A DNA stretch of 45,534 nt from contig CANQXK010000019.1 of the NCBI GenBank assembly GCA_947627715.1, positions 1 to 45,534 on the forward strand, in the 5' to 3' direction. This document shows, piece by piece, positions 15,758 through 23,276 of this stretch (position 1 is the first letter of the stretch; the number at the start of each line of letters is the position of its first letter). The position numbers and the translations under genes are program-made. The notes beneath the pieces are model-generated. The model made no database searches and was not told the origin of the DNA. It was given only the letters and a program-made list of their open reading frames with translations. This stretch comes from an uncultured Oscillospiraceae bacterium. Its GTDB lineage: Bacteria > Bacillota > Clostridia > Oscillospirales > Oscillospiraceae.

Positions 15758-15786
15758 ATTGTACCACGTCCAGAGAAAATAATCAA
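15758..15786 (-). promoter_or_regulatory. Sigma-A promoter of the M20 dipeptidase gene
   Basis: Minus strand TTGATT (15786-15781), a 17-bp spacer and TACAAT (15763-15758). Confidence 0.8.
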
Positions 15787-15931
15787 GCACTTGGAAATAA
15801 CTGGATAATACACGCGCAAGGTCGCCGCCTTTCGCGCAAATCCGTGAAAAGATTCCGAAATCCCCGAAAAACCGTCAGAAAACGCTGTCGAATCCGTCCG
15901 AAACTTCCTGTTTTATTCTTCCATGTGTTTC
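15787..15931 (+). other. Upstream region of the first SLH gene, no clear promoter
   Basis: This stretch precedes the first SLH gene. The only promoter-like element is GATAAT at 15804-15809, without a good -35 box. CCGAAA-type words repeat several times between 15850 and 15905. No structured leader is visible, unlike the second SLH gene. Confidence 0.4.
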
Positions 15932-15998
15932 TAAGGAGGAAACACTACATGAAGACTCTGAAGAAGACCCTGTGCTTGGTCTTGGCGGTAGTCATGGT
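15932..15998 (+). repeat. Left arm of a 67-bp perfect inverted repeat (RBS and signal peptide of SLH gene 1)
   Basis: This is identical at all 67 bases, including silent codon positions, to the reverse complement of 22459-22525. It covers TAAGGAGGAAACACTAC, the start codon and the first 16 codons plus two bases. Identity stops sharply on both sides. Confidence 0.92.
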
Positions 15999-18666
15999 AG
16001 TTGGCGTGCTTATCATCCCCGCGGGCGCCGCTGACTACAAGGACTATACCGACAAGGAAGACATCAAGCACGAAGAGGCCGTCAAGGTCCTGACCTATCT
16101 TGAGATAGTGTCGGGCACCGGGAGCGGCTTCGATCCCAACGGGAAGCTGAACCGTGCGGCGGGCGCTACGATGCTTGCACGTATGATGCTGACCCGTAAA
16201 GGAGCCGATGGGCTTCCCGTATCGGAAACGTTTGACGATGTAGAATCCGCCGGTTACAGTTGGGCCGCCGGCGCGATTTCCTACGGCGTGATGAACGGGT
16301 ACATCAGGGGCCACGGGAACGGCAAGTTCGATCCTGCTGGCGCTCTGACCGGGTATCAGCTGGCGAAGATGCTGCTGGTCGCCATTGGCTACGCCGAGCC
16401 TGAGAAGTATGACGGCGCTGGCTATGAGACCAAGGTTTATCTGGACGCCACCAATGCCGGCCTGTTCGACGGACTGACCAGCTTCGACCCGACCAAGGGC
16501 ATGACCCGTGACGACGCTGCCCAGATGATGTTCAAGGCCATGAACTGGAGCAAGGTCGCCGGCACCACCAAGGCTTATGCTGCCTTCAATGCTACAAATG
16601 ATCAGCAGGGCACCATTACCTTCGATTCCTTCATCGAGGCGTATCTGTATGTGGATCAGCACAATGACGATCCGGCAAATGTGAGCGATCAGTGGCACGT
16701 TGGAAGCGTTGATCCCAAGACCGGCGCTATCATCGGCGACAAGTACGGCCTTGTTGAAAGCACCTACTCTGATCCGTTCCAGCGCGTGTCCAAGAGCTGG
16801 CAGAAAAACGGCAAGAACGTTGTTGTTCTCGACTTCGCTGCTAACCTTGAGTACGAAGGTGCGGTCAGGGTCAACACTGTTCTTTCCGCAATGGGCATTA
16901 CCACTCCGGGCAAGCAGGTTGACTTCACCGTCTACGAGGACGGCGGCGTGGCGGATACCTCCACTTATGCGGACCAGCAGAATCAGTCCACCAACACTCG
17001 GAGCTTCGGCCATGCCGGATCCACTGTTCAGGTCGTGATCGATTCCGAGACAGCCGCTACTGTCTATGTCATTAATACCTATGCGTATCAGCTGAAGAAG
17101 GCCAATATCACCCCCGCGAAGGCCGCCACTGGAACCGATCCTGCCGTGAAGGCTTCGGTCCAGCTTCCCAATTCCACGAACGCAGCGGCCGGTACCACTA
17201 CGGCTATGCTTACGTTTGAGACGGCGGACTTCAAGGAGAACGATGTTGTCCTCTATAACATCAGCCTTGGCGGCGCAGCGGCGGGAACTTCCGAGTCCGT
17301 TGTCAGCGCGGTAAAGGCCCCGATGCTGGATTCCGGCGCTGTGGTGCGCAGAGCCGCTAACGGCACTGTTACCATCAACAGCAAGAATTATGCCGCTTCT
17401 TTCAAAGCGCCTACCACCGGAACGACGAATACAGCTCTTAACACCATCGACGGCACCAAGTATGTCTTCTACGGAGACCTCCAGGGCAACATCATTCTTG
17501 CCACTGACACTCCCAGCGATGATGACAGCGATACCCTTGCCAACTACATCTATGTGTTTGATTTTGCCACAAAGCCCGCCAGCAGCACCGGCGGTTCTGA
17601 CCTCTTCAACACCGGCGCTACCACCAACGCGGCTCAGGCTCAGGCCAAGGTCGTTTACCTTGACACCGGCGTTGTCGATGTCGTTGATGTGGCTGTTGTC
17701 CAGTCCAGCGGCAAATGGTATCTGATGAATCCCAACGGCACTGCCAATACGGATCTTGAGATCACCGATACTTTTGCCACAGCTCATCCGTTTACTTCTC
17801 AGGTTGGCCTCCATGCGTACACTGTCCGCAGTGACGGAACCTACGCCATGAGCTTCACGGCGGCCGCTGATAATTCCGGCAGCTTCACCGGCACTACCCT
17901 GAGCATCAAGAAGGATCAGGTTGATACCGGCCTTACTGTTACGAGTGGGTCAAAGCATCTGCTTGCGAACAGCAAAACCGAGGTCATTGTCGCCACTCTG
18001 GCTCAGACCGATGGCGTGATCGTCGGCGCTGACATCGACAAGTATGTCGGAGTCTCCCAGTTCCCGAACAACGCGATCACGGTCAATCGTGCTACTCATA
18101 CTGGTACGACCCTTATCATTGACGAGAAGGACGGCTTTGCGACTCGCATCGTTATCCTCAACAATGCTCCCGACACCGCCGAGGATGTGTCTCTTGCCGT
18201 TTACCTCGGACTGGGCGGCAAGGTTCTGAATGAGGAAGGCAACGGCTCTGATCAGCTCTACAGGTTCCTCATTGACGGCGAGGTCGTTGAGGTCGCTGAC
18301 GGCGGTAGCTTCATGACCGACTTCACCGGCACCAACAACGTCGGTAATGTTTACAGCCTTACCGTTGACGGCGGCAAGATCACGGCCGCACCCAGTTCGA
18401 AGACCGCTGCAAGCAGCCTCGAGGATAAGGCGATCGTCGTGGCCGAGTCCAACTACATGGTTATCGGCACTGACAACACCTACGTGAAGCTCGCTTCCGA
18501 CTGCGTGTTCGTCTACAGAACGGGTAGTAGTGCTTCCGACTATAGGTTCAGCGTTGTGACCGATGTTGACGTTGATGCCTACAAGGTTGCGTCTGTCTAC
18601 ACCGATGGCACTGATGATGCTACCAAGGATGCTCACCTGGTTGTCCTCGTTGCTAAGTCTGCCTAA
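15949..18666 (+). CDS. Large SLH-domain surface protein 1 (S-layer-like)
   Basis: The start is ATG 15949, 8 bases after AAGGAGG; the frame is open further upstream but without signals. The 905-residue protein has a signal peptide at 1 to about 27 (MKTLKKTLCLVLAVVMVVG, cleavage after AGA). Three SLH repeats cover about 35-200 (for example FDPNGKLNRAAGATMLARMM, GNGKFDPAGALTGYQLAKML, MTRDDAAQMMFKAMNW) and anchor it to wall polymers. The remaining 700 residues are Thr/Ser/Asp/Ala-rich beta-type sequence without a recognised enzyme domain, as in S-layer proteins. Codon use is more AT-rich and even than in neighbours, as is common for very highly expressed or variable surface genes. Its 5-prime end is identical to that of SLH gene 2. 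A strong terminator follows. Confidence 0.9.
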   Translation: MKTLKKTLCLVLAVVMVVGVLIIPAGAADYKDYTDKEDIKHEEAVKVLTYLEIVSGTGSGFDPNGKLNRAAGATMLARMMLTRKGADGLPVSETFDDVESAGYSWAAGAISYGVMNGYIRGHGNGKFDPAGALTGYQLAKMLLVAIGYAEPEKYDGAGYETKVYLDATNAGLFDGLTSFDPTKGMTRDDAAQMMFKAMNWSKVAGTTKAYAAFNATNDQQGTITFDSFIEAYLYVDQHNDDPANVSDQWHVGSVDPKTGAIIGDKYGLVESTYSDPFQRVSKSWQKNGKNVVVLDFAANLEYEGAVRVNTVLSAMGITTPGKQVDFTVYEDGGVADTSTYADQQNQSTNTRSFGHAGSTVQVVIDSETAATVYVINTYAYQLKKANITPAKAATGTDPAVKASVQLPNSTNAAAGTTTAMLTFETADFKENDVVLYNISLGGAAAGTSESVVSAVKAPMLDSGAVVRRAANGTVTINSKNYAASFKAPTTGTTNTALNTIDGTKYVFYGDLQGNIILATDTPSDDDSDTLANYIYVFDFATKPASSTGGSDLFNTGATTNAAQAQAKVVYLDTGVVDVVDVAVVQSSGKWYLMNPNGTANTDLEITDTFATAHPFTSQVGLHAYTVRSDGTYAMSFTAAADNSGSFTGTTLSIKKDQVDTGLTVTSGSKHLLANSKTEVIVATLAQTDGVIVGADIDKYVGVSQFPNNAITVNRATHTGTTLIIDEKDGFATRIVILNNAPDTAEDVSLAVYLGLGGKVLNEEGNGSDQLYRFLIDGEVVEVADGGSFMTDFTGTNNVGNVYSLTVDGGKITAAPSSKTAASSLEDKAIVVAESNYMVIGTDNTYVKLASDCVFVYRTGSSASDYRFSVVTDVDVDAYKVASVYTDGTDDATKDAHLVVLVAKSA

Positions 18667-18699
18667 GTAAATCTCCCCGCGTAAAATTCCACAGCACCT

Positions 18700-18735
18700 C
18701 CCGCCCCCGGGCTTCGGCCCGGGGGCGGGTTTTTT
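18700..18735 (+). terminator. Rho-independent terminator of SLH gene 1
   Basis: A perfect 13-bp GC stem (18700-18712 with 18717-18729), TTCG tetraloop and six T. Confidence 0.95.
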
Positions 18736-18834
18736 CTCCTTTTTTCCCTCTGCGGGGATTATGTCACGCGGCGGGAACATTGCGCCCAATTTACGTGTCT
18801 TGCGCGTGAATTATAAAATCCGGCGTAAAAAGGC

Positions 18835-18863
18835 TTGAAAATTTCCCAAAAAGCCCTCATAAT
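18835..18863 (+). promoter_or_regulatory. Sigma-A promoter of the recombinase gene
   Basis: TTGAAA (18835-18840), a 17-bp spacer and CATAAT (18858-18863). A short inverted repeat TTTGC/GCAAA (about 18869-18887) lies between promoter and gene and could be an operator or recombinase site; this is a guess. Confidence 0.7.
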
Positions 18864-18911
18864 GCTCATTTGCCGTAAATTTTGCAAATACTGAGTATGG
18901 AGGGTTGATTT

Positions 18912-20000
18912 ATGAGAAATCCAAACGGCTACGGCGGCATATCGAAGCTGCCGGGAAACCGCCGCCGCCCATTCCGGGCCAGGGTGACGGTGGGGTGGAC
19001 CGAGCGCGAGGGGGGGCGGGTGCAGCGTTACGCCACCATCGGCTATTTCGCCACGCGGGGCGAGGCCATGATGGCGCTGGCGGACTACAACCGCGCCCCG
19101 TGGGACACCAACGCCCGGTCCATGACCTTCAAAAACGCCTTTGAGCAGTGGAGTCCCGCGTACTTCGAGAAGTACCCCAGCACCCGGCGGGTCACCGAAT
19201 GCGCCATGGTGTTTTGCCGCCAGATCTGGAACCTGCCCATCCGCGATCTGCGGGCGTGGCACCTTCAGGAGGTCATTGCGGGGATGGACGACAAATCGCG
19301 GGGGTATCAGTCCAAGGTGCGGTCGCTGATGCATATGCTCTACCGCTGGGCCATGAGCCGGGACATCACCCAGCGGGATATGTCCCAGTACGTGGAGCTG
19401 ACGGCGGCGGAGCGCGAGTCGCCCCGCCGGGTGTTCACGGCGGAGGAGGTGGGGCTTCTGTGGCGGAAACTCCGGGAAGGCGAGAGCGGCGTTGTGGCGT
19501 CGCGGTACTACACGGGGCTGGGGCTGCTGGAGTCGGTGCTGGTGCTGCTCTACACGGGGATGCGCGTGGGGGAGCTGCTGTCGCTCCGGCGGGAGGACGT
19601 GTACACCCAGGCGCGGTACATCGACCTGCGGGGGACCAAGACGCGGGCGGCCCGGCGGACGGTGCCTCTGCACCGGCGGATCGTCCCGGTGGTGGAGCGG
19701 CTGCTGGCCCTGCCGGAGTCGGACTTTCTGCTCCCTGGGAACGACGGGCAGGGCATGACGTACAGCGCGTATAAGGGCTGGTTCGACAAGGCGATGCCGG
19801 CCCTGGGGATGAGCCACACGCCCCACGACGCGCGCCACACCTTCATTTCCGCGCTGGACACCGCCGGAGTCCGCCGGGGGGCGGTGAAGTTTATCGCCGG
19901 GCACAGCCAGCACGACGTGACGGACCGTTACACCCACAAGGACCTGGCGGAGCTGATCCGGGAGATCGACAAGATGGAGTACGGCTGCCCCGGCGACTGA
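18912..20000 (+). CDS. Tyrosine site-specific recombinase between the two SLH genes
   Basis: The 362-residue protein has three parts: an N-terminal arm-type DNA-binding domain (1 to about 62, NGYGGISKLPGNRRRPFRAR), a SAM-like core-binding domain (about 75-170) and the catalytic domain (about 180-360). All catalytic residues are present: Arg218 (TGMRVGELL), Lys243 (GTKTRAAR), His305-x-x-Arg308 (HDARHTF), His331 (GHSQHDV) and nucleophile Tyr340 (RYTH). It therefore looks active. GGAGGG lies 7 bases before the ATG. No other phage or conjugation genes and no excisionase lie nearby. Standalone integrases with this N-terminus are, from memory, common in Clostridia. It is placed inside a 6.5-kb segment bounded by the 67-bp inverted repeats, which makes a role in S-layer gene inversion a testable idea. 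Confidence 0.93.
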   Translation: MRNPNGYGGISKLPGNRRRPFRARVTVGWTEREGGRVQRYATIGYFATRGEAMMALADYNRAPWDTNARSMTFKNAFEQWSPAYFEKYPSTRRVTECAMVFCRQIWNLPIRDLRAWHLQEVIAGMDDKSRGYQSKVRSLMHMLYRWAMSRDITQRDMSQYVELTAAERESPRRVFTAEEVGLLWRKLREGESGVVASRYYTGLGLLESVLVLLYTGMRVGELLSLRREDVYTQARYIDLRGTKTRAARRTVPLHRRIVPVVERLLALPESDFLLPGNDGQGMTYSAYKGWFDKAMPALGMSHTPHDARHTFISALDTAGVRRGAVKFIAGHSQHDVTDRYTHKDLAELIREIDKMEYGCPGD

Positions 20001-20012
20001 GCCGGAAATGAG

Positions 20013-20045
20013 AAAACCCGCCCTGCGGCAGTGCCGCAGGGCGGG
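20013..20045 (-). terminator. Rho-independent terminator of SLH gene 2
   Basis: A 13-bp perfect stem (20017-20029 with 20033-20045) followed on the minus strand by TTTT. It also separates the convergent recombinase gene. Confidence 0.9.
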
Positions 20046-20078
20046 AGTGCTATTGGGTCAGGGTTGCGCGGGGGGGGA

Positions 20079-22508
20079 TTACTCGGCGTCTGCGGTCACA
20101 TAGATGAGGTCAATGGTCTTCGCATCCTTATCATAGGAAACCGCGATCTTAAGATTATCGTTGTCTTTGTTCGCCTTCAGGAGATCAGCCATGGTCTTAA
20201 TCTCATCGGGAGGAGTGGTCTTTGTGCCGCGAAGATCAACAACCTTCGCATTAGTGGCATCGTACAGATCGGTACCGAGTGTCACATAGTAGATGCTGTT
20301 GACAAAAACAATCTTGTCCTTGTAATTCTCCTCGGCGGCAACACCGATCTCCAGCTTTGTAAGCGAGTAACCGCCGGTCGTGCTGTTGATCGTGTAGGAG
20401 TTCCAACCGAGTTTGCTAGTGAGATCGCTGTCAGAGCAATTGAACTCGATCTTTTCGCCGTCCACATAAGCCTCAAACACGTTGATCTCTTTGCCGTCAT
20501 CGCCAAGGGCTGTTCCGATCTTATCCTTCTTGACAACGTAGAGGATCTTGTCGCCCTTTACAGGATCAACGGTGTTGTCGTCGTCGATAACATAGACGGT
20601 GGTAACGAGCTTGTTGCCGTTGGAGTCCTCGGTCAGCACGACGAAGTCCTCGCCGCTCTTATCCTTCTCGTACTTAAGCGCAACACCCTGAACGCCGGTC
20701 TTGACATCAACCGTAAGGCCAGCCTTGGAGCCGCTGATATAGACGAACTTGACGTCGCTGGAGAAGAAGTTCTTGGCGCCGGTCTTAATGACCTGCATCT
20801 GCTTGTCGCCGGAATTGATCTCAAGCGATGCCCTGTCGGTCTCCTTGGTGACCTTGTAGACGCCGCCCTTGGTAATAGTGGTGGGGATGTTAGCATCGGC
20901 CCCCGTGAACTTGTAGGCGCCGTCAGCGATCTCGTAGGTGTAAGCACCGGGATTTGCAACCGTGGCAACGCTATCCGCATCAACCTTGCCGGTGACAACA
21001 GTGCCGTCGGAGAGAACGCCCTGGAACATGGTGTCCGTGGACTCGCCGTACTCGGTCACGGGCTTATATGTGGCAGTGAGATAGATAGCTTTGATGGAGT
21101 TGTCAGTGGCCTTCACTGCGCTGATGAAGTCCATGATATAATTGTTCGCATCGGTCAGGAAGATGACATCCACTGTTGCGCTGAGTTCAGGATTCGTTGT
21201 ATAGTTTTTCATTTTTACAGCCGATTCCTCGTACTTCTTGCCATCAACAGTATACACAAAAGAGGTGGATTTCTGCGTGAGCTTGCCCTGCACCATATTG
21301 GCGGGTTCAACGCTGAGGATTTCGTTCTCGCTGTTGAGGACAACGATCACATAGCTGTTCACGGAATAGGACGACAGAGCGTTGTAGAAAGCATGGTTTT
21401 TACCATCGGCCTTGCTCTCGACTTCGATCGGCTGATCATAGTTTGCACTGCCGCAACCATGCCCCAGGGTGACCACATCGGCGGTGGGGGCAGCCGTCAC
21501 CTTGGCAAGCTCAGGCTTGATCACCACAACATCAGTAATCTTGCCATCTTTGGCATAAACCTCGACGGTCTTGCCGTGACCAGTGAGGCCCTCAATCTTA
21601 GTGGCTTCATCGGCAGATGTAGAACCCTCGGTTCCATTCTCGGTGGCCACAAGGCTGGTCTCATATGTATAGCCCTTAAGGTCCTTCTCCACGGTGCTGC
21701 TCTTGTCGGTGTAAACCTTCACAGGGGTCTCAACAACCTCGTAAACGACATCATCGCCATCCTTATACTGATAGGCGATAGGACGGCCAAAGTCATCTGT
21801 CTCGTCGGTAGTAGGTGTCTTTTTGAGTCCGAGATTATCCTCAATGAGCGCAGGGGCATCTTTCTCGTCAGAGACATATGTGCCGCTGTCCTTATCAAAC
21901 TTGGTGGTGTTGCGCGTTACGGTGATAGCGTTCATAGCCATCTGAGCGGCCTGCTCACGGGTGAGCACAACCTCTTTTGTGAGATTAAGCCCGTCCATAA
22001 GCCCGGCTTTGCGGGCGGCAACGTAAACGCTGGTCGGCCAATAGGAGCTGTAGTCATCGTTGATGCCCATGGCGATAAGCAGCATCTTCGCAAACTGGAA
22101 GTTGGTCAGGGTCCCGTCAGGAGCAAAGCTTCCGTCCGGGTTGCCGGCGATAACGCCCTTTTCACTGGCAAAAGCGATGACGTTGCTGGCCCAATGGGTT
22201 ACAGGAACGTCGTAGAACTTCGTCGCGGAAGCGGGAAGATCTTTGGCCAGGTCGGGACCGACCATGACACGCGCGATGATGGTCGCGCCCTCAGCGCGGG
22301 TGAGATGGCCCTTCGGGGAGAAGTAGCCGTTGGCGCCCTGCAGCACCTTGAGAACGTTGAGTAAGTCAACCGCCTGACTGTACTCTTCGCTGATCTGGGC
22401 ATCGTCCTTGAAGGTGTCATCGTCCGCGGCAGCCGCCGGGAGGACAAGAACACCCACAACCATGACTACCGCCAAGACCAAGCACAGGGTCTTCTTCAGA
22501 GTCTTCAT
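20079..22508 (-). CDS. Large SLH-domain surface protein 2 (S-layer-like)
   Basis: The 809-residue protein has a signal peptide almost identical to that of SLH protein 1 (MKTLKKTLCLVLAVVMVVG, cleavage after AAA). SLH repeats cover about 33-195: YFSPKGHLTRAEGATIIARV, HWASNVIAFASEKGVIAGNP, SFAPDGTLTNFQFAKMLLIA, LTREQAAQMAMNAI. The rest is a Lys/Asp/Thr/Val-rich beta-type ectodomain with no recognised enzyme motif and differs completely from SLH protein 1. Codon use is less GC-biased than in flanking genes. It is transcribed towards the recombinase. Its upstream region carries a consensus promoter, a long structured leader and a repeated RNA-like element, none of which is seen at SLH gene 1. It may be the expressed copy; this is inference. 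Confidence 0.9.
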   Translation of the reverse strand: MKTLKKTLCLVLAVVMVVGVLVLPAAAADDDTFKDDAQISEEYSQAVDLLNVLKVLQGANGYFSPKGHLTRAEGATIIARVMVGPDLAKDLPASATKFYDVPVTHWASNVIAFASEKGVIAGNPDGSFAPDGTLTNFQFAKMLLIAMGINDDYSSYWPTSVYVAARKAGLMDGLNLTKEVVLTREQAAQMAMNAITVTRNTTKFDKDSGTYVSDEKDAPALIEDNLGLKKTPTTDETDDFGRPIAYQYKDGDDVVYEVVETPVKVYTDKSSTVEKDLKGYTYETSLVATENGTEGSTSADEATKIEGLTGHGKTVEVYAKDGKITDVVVIKPELAKVTAAPTADVVTLGHGCGSANYDQPIEVESKADGKNHAFYNALSSYSVNSYVIVVLNSENEILSVEPANMVQGKLTQKSTSFVYTVDGKKYEESAVKMKNYTTNPELSATVDVIFLTDANNYIMDFISAVKATDNSIKAIYLTATYKPVTEYGESTDTMFQGVLSDGTVVTGKVDADSVATVANPGAYTYEIADGAYKFTGADANIPTTITKGGVYKVTKETDRASLEINSGDKQMQVIKTGAKNFFSSDVKFVYISGSKAGLTVDVKTGVQGVALKYEKDKSGEDFVVLTEDSNGNKLVTTVYVIDDDNTVDPVKGDKILYVVKKDKIGTALGDDGKEINVFEAYVDGEKIEFNCSDSDLTSKLGWNSYTINSTTGGYSLTKLEIGVAAEENYKDKIVFVNSIYYVTLGTDLYDATNAKVVDLRGTKTTPPDEIKTMADLLKANKDNDNLKIAVSYDKDAKTIDLIYVTADAE

Positions 22509-22525
22509 GTAGTGTTTCCTCCTTA
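22459..22525 (-). repeat. Right arm of the 67-bp perfect inverted repeat (RBS and signal peptide of SLH gene 2)
   Basis: Exact reverse complement of 15932-15998. The arms are 6.46 kb apart and enclose both SLH bodies and the recombinase. Confidence 0.92.
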
Positions 22526-22609
22526 ATAAAAATTATTGATTAATTTTTAGCCCGTTACATGAACCGGGCCGAAGTTTATGTAAACGCCAGCCGAAGCCGG
22601 CAGTTACAT
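22526..22609 (-). promoter_or_regulatory. Hairpin-rich proximal leader of SLH gene 2
   Basis: Reading the minus strand towards the gene, three hairpins follow each other: ATGTAA...TTACAT around a CCGGC-TTCG-GCTGG stem (about 22577-22609), GCCCG...CGGGC (about 22551-22570), and TAAAAATTA...TAATTTTTA (about 22528-22552) just before the ribosome binding site. They could control mRNA stability or translation of an abundant surface protein. Confidence 0.55.
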
Positions 22610-22718
22610 CGTCGTCGCAGAACACGCTTTACCTCACCCTCCCTTACGGTCGGGTTCAGGCGCTGTGTTCGCTCCTCCTCTCCCCAAACGATCTTCGATC
22701 GTCCGGGGTCCCCGTTTT
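22610..22718 (-). ncRNA. Structured element R, copy A (leader of SLH gene 2)
   Basis: This 109-nt element matches copy B at 41056-41166 in order, spacing and conserved words (AGAGGAGGAGCGAAC, GCGCCTGA, GCGACGACG). Helix 1 (22682-22708) is CCCCGG-ACGATC-GAA-GATCGT-TTGGGG, where copy B has quite different but still complementary bases. Helix 2 (22665-22670 with 22620-22625) is GAACAC/GTGTTC, while copy B has GAACCC/GGGTTC, a compensatory change. G-U pairs form only on the minus strand, giving the sense of SLH gene 2. The family is unknown to me. Confidence 0.6.
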
Positions 22719-22773
22719 CGCTCGTTACGCCCTTTTGACTTTGCGGGTCTTCCGTTTGTTCCCCCTCTATTCA

Positions 22774-22967
22774 AGAAAAATTTTAGAAATTTTTCTGAAA
22801 GGAGGAGTACGGCGAAGGCACAGGGTTGGGCGGTTCCATGAACCTCCGCCGTACACTTACATAATGAAGACTGTCACCGTTTGGCTTGCGCCGCCCGGCT
22901 CGGTCGACCCTATCAGGTGGTTTGCGGGCGGGGAGGGGGGCGTCAAATACCCGTCTTCCCCGTATTC
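22774..22967 (-). ncRNA. Candidate structured RNA or distal leader directly after the promoter
   Basis: About 195 nt from the predicted transcription start. Helices on the minus strand: CCGCCCG/CGGGCGG (22925-22931 with 22891-22897), GTACGGCG/CGCCGTAC (22847-22854 with 22807-22814), an inner GGTTC-ATG-GAACC hairpin (22832-22844), and a final AT-only hairpin AGAAAAATTT/AAATTTTTCT (22774-22796). It could be a free small RNA (size similar to 6S or raiA RNA) or the distal part of the SLH leader. I could not assign a known family. A plus-strand ATG frame at 22864 lacks a ribosome binding site and is probably not coding. Confidence 0.4.
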
Positions 22968-22973
22968 AAGCCC

Positions 22974-23002
22974 ATTCTATCACATAGTTATCCCAATGTC
23001 AA
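22974..23002 (-). promoter_or_regulatory. Consensus sigma-A promoter upstream of SLH gene 2
   Basis: Minus strand TTGACA (23002-22997), a 17-bp spacer and TAGAAT (22979-22974). The predicted start near 22967 leaves a leader of about 460 nt before SLH gene 2. Confidence 0.85.
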
Positions 23003-23276
23003 CATTTTAGACGAAATTGGTTACAACGCTGTAACTCCCTGGGCTGTGCCCCGAAACCCTTGCGCCGCAAGGGTTTTGAGATTTCAGCCGAAAAAATTAC
23101 GGAAAAATTATGATATTTTGTTACAATAAATCTCAAAAATTTTTTGAAATTACGTCGATTTTTCCCGCACTTCCCCGGCTATAAAAGTATTTTACACGTT
23201 TTCAAAGATTTTGCAAGAGTTTTTTGAAATTTTTTGGAGAAATTTTTTGCTTTGGGGCAGAAGCCGCCCCTTTGGC
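23003..23276. other. AT-rich intergenic stretch between SLH gene 2 promoter and the pheT end
   Basis: No gene is seen. A perfect hairpin (AAACCCTTGC-GCC-GCAAGGGTTT, about 23054-23076) with TTTT on the plus side is the only strong structure. The rest is AT-rich with several TTTTTTGAAATT-like words. No classical terminator is evident for pheT. Confidence 0.5.

Noticed and set aside
15931-17814. A 627-codon minus-strand frame opposite SLH gene 1
   Set aside because: Antisense shadow of the SLH coding sequence with low-complexity Gly/Ile/Val composition and no start signals.
18667-20045. Complete integrated prophage or conjugative element around the recombinase
   Set aside because: Only the recombinase gene is present between the two SLH terminators; no excisionase, relaxase or structural genes and no obvious direct-repeat attachment sites.
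20031-22364. A 777-codon open frame on the plus strand opposite SLH gene 2
   Set aside because: It is antisense to a clear SLH protein with signal peptide and SLH repeats. Its translation has no domain pattern, and stop codons are simply rare in that frame.
22861-22990. TPP riboswitch suggested by an ACCTGATAGGGT word in the SLH leader
   Set aside because: The obligatory CTGAGA element and the correct helix order are missing, and the downstream gene is a surface protein.
22864-23010. Small plus-strand frame starting MKTVTVWLAPPGSV in the SLH leader region
   Set aside because: No ribosome binding site or promoter on the plus strand. The same bases form helices on the minus strand directly behind a consensus minus-strand promoter, so a structured RNA explains them better.
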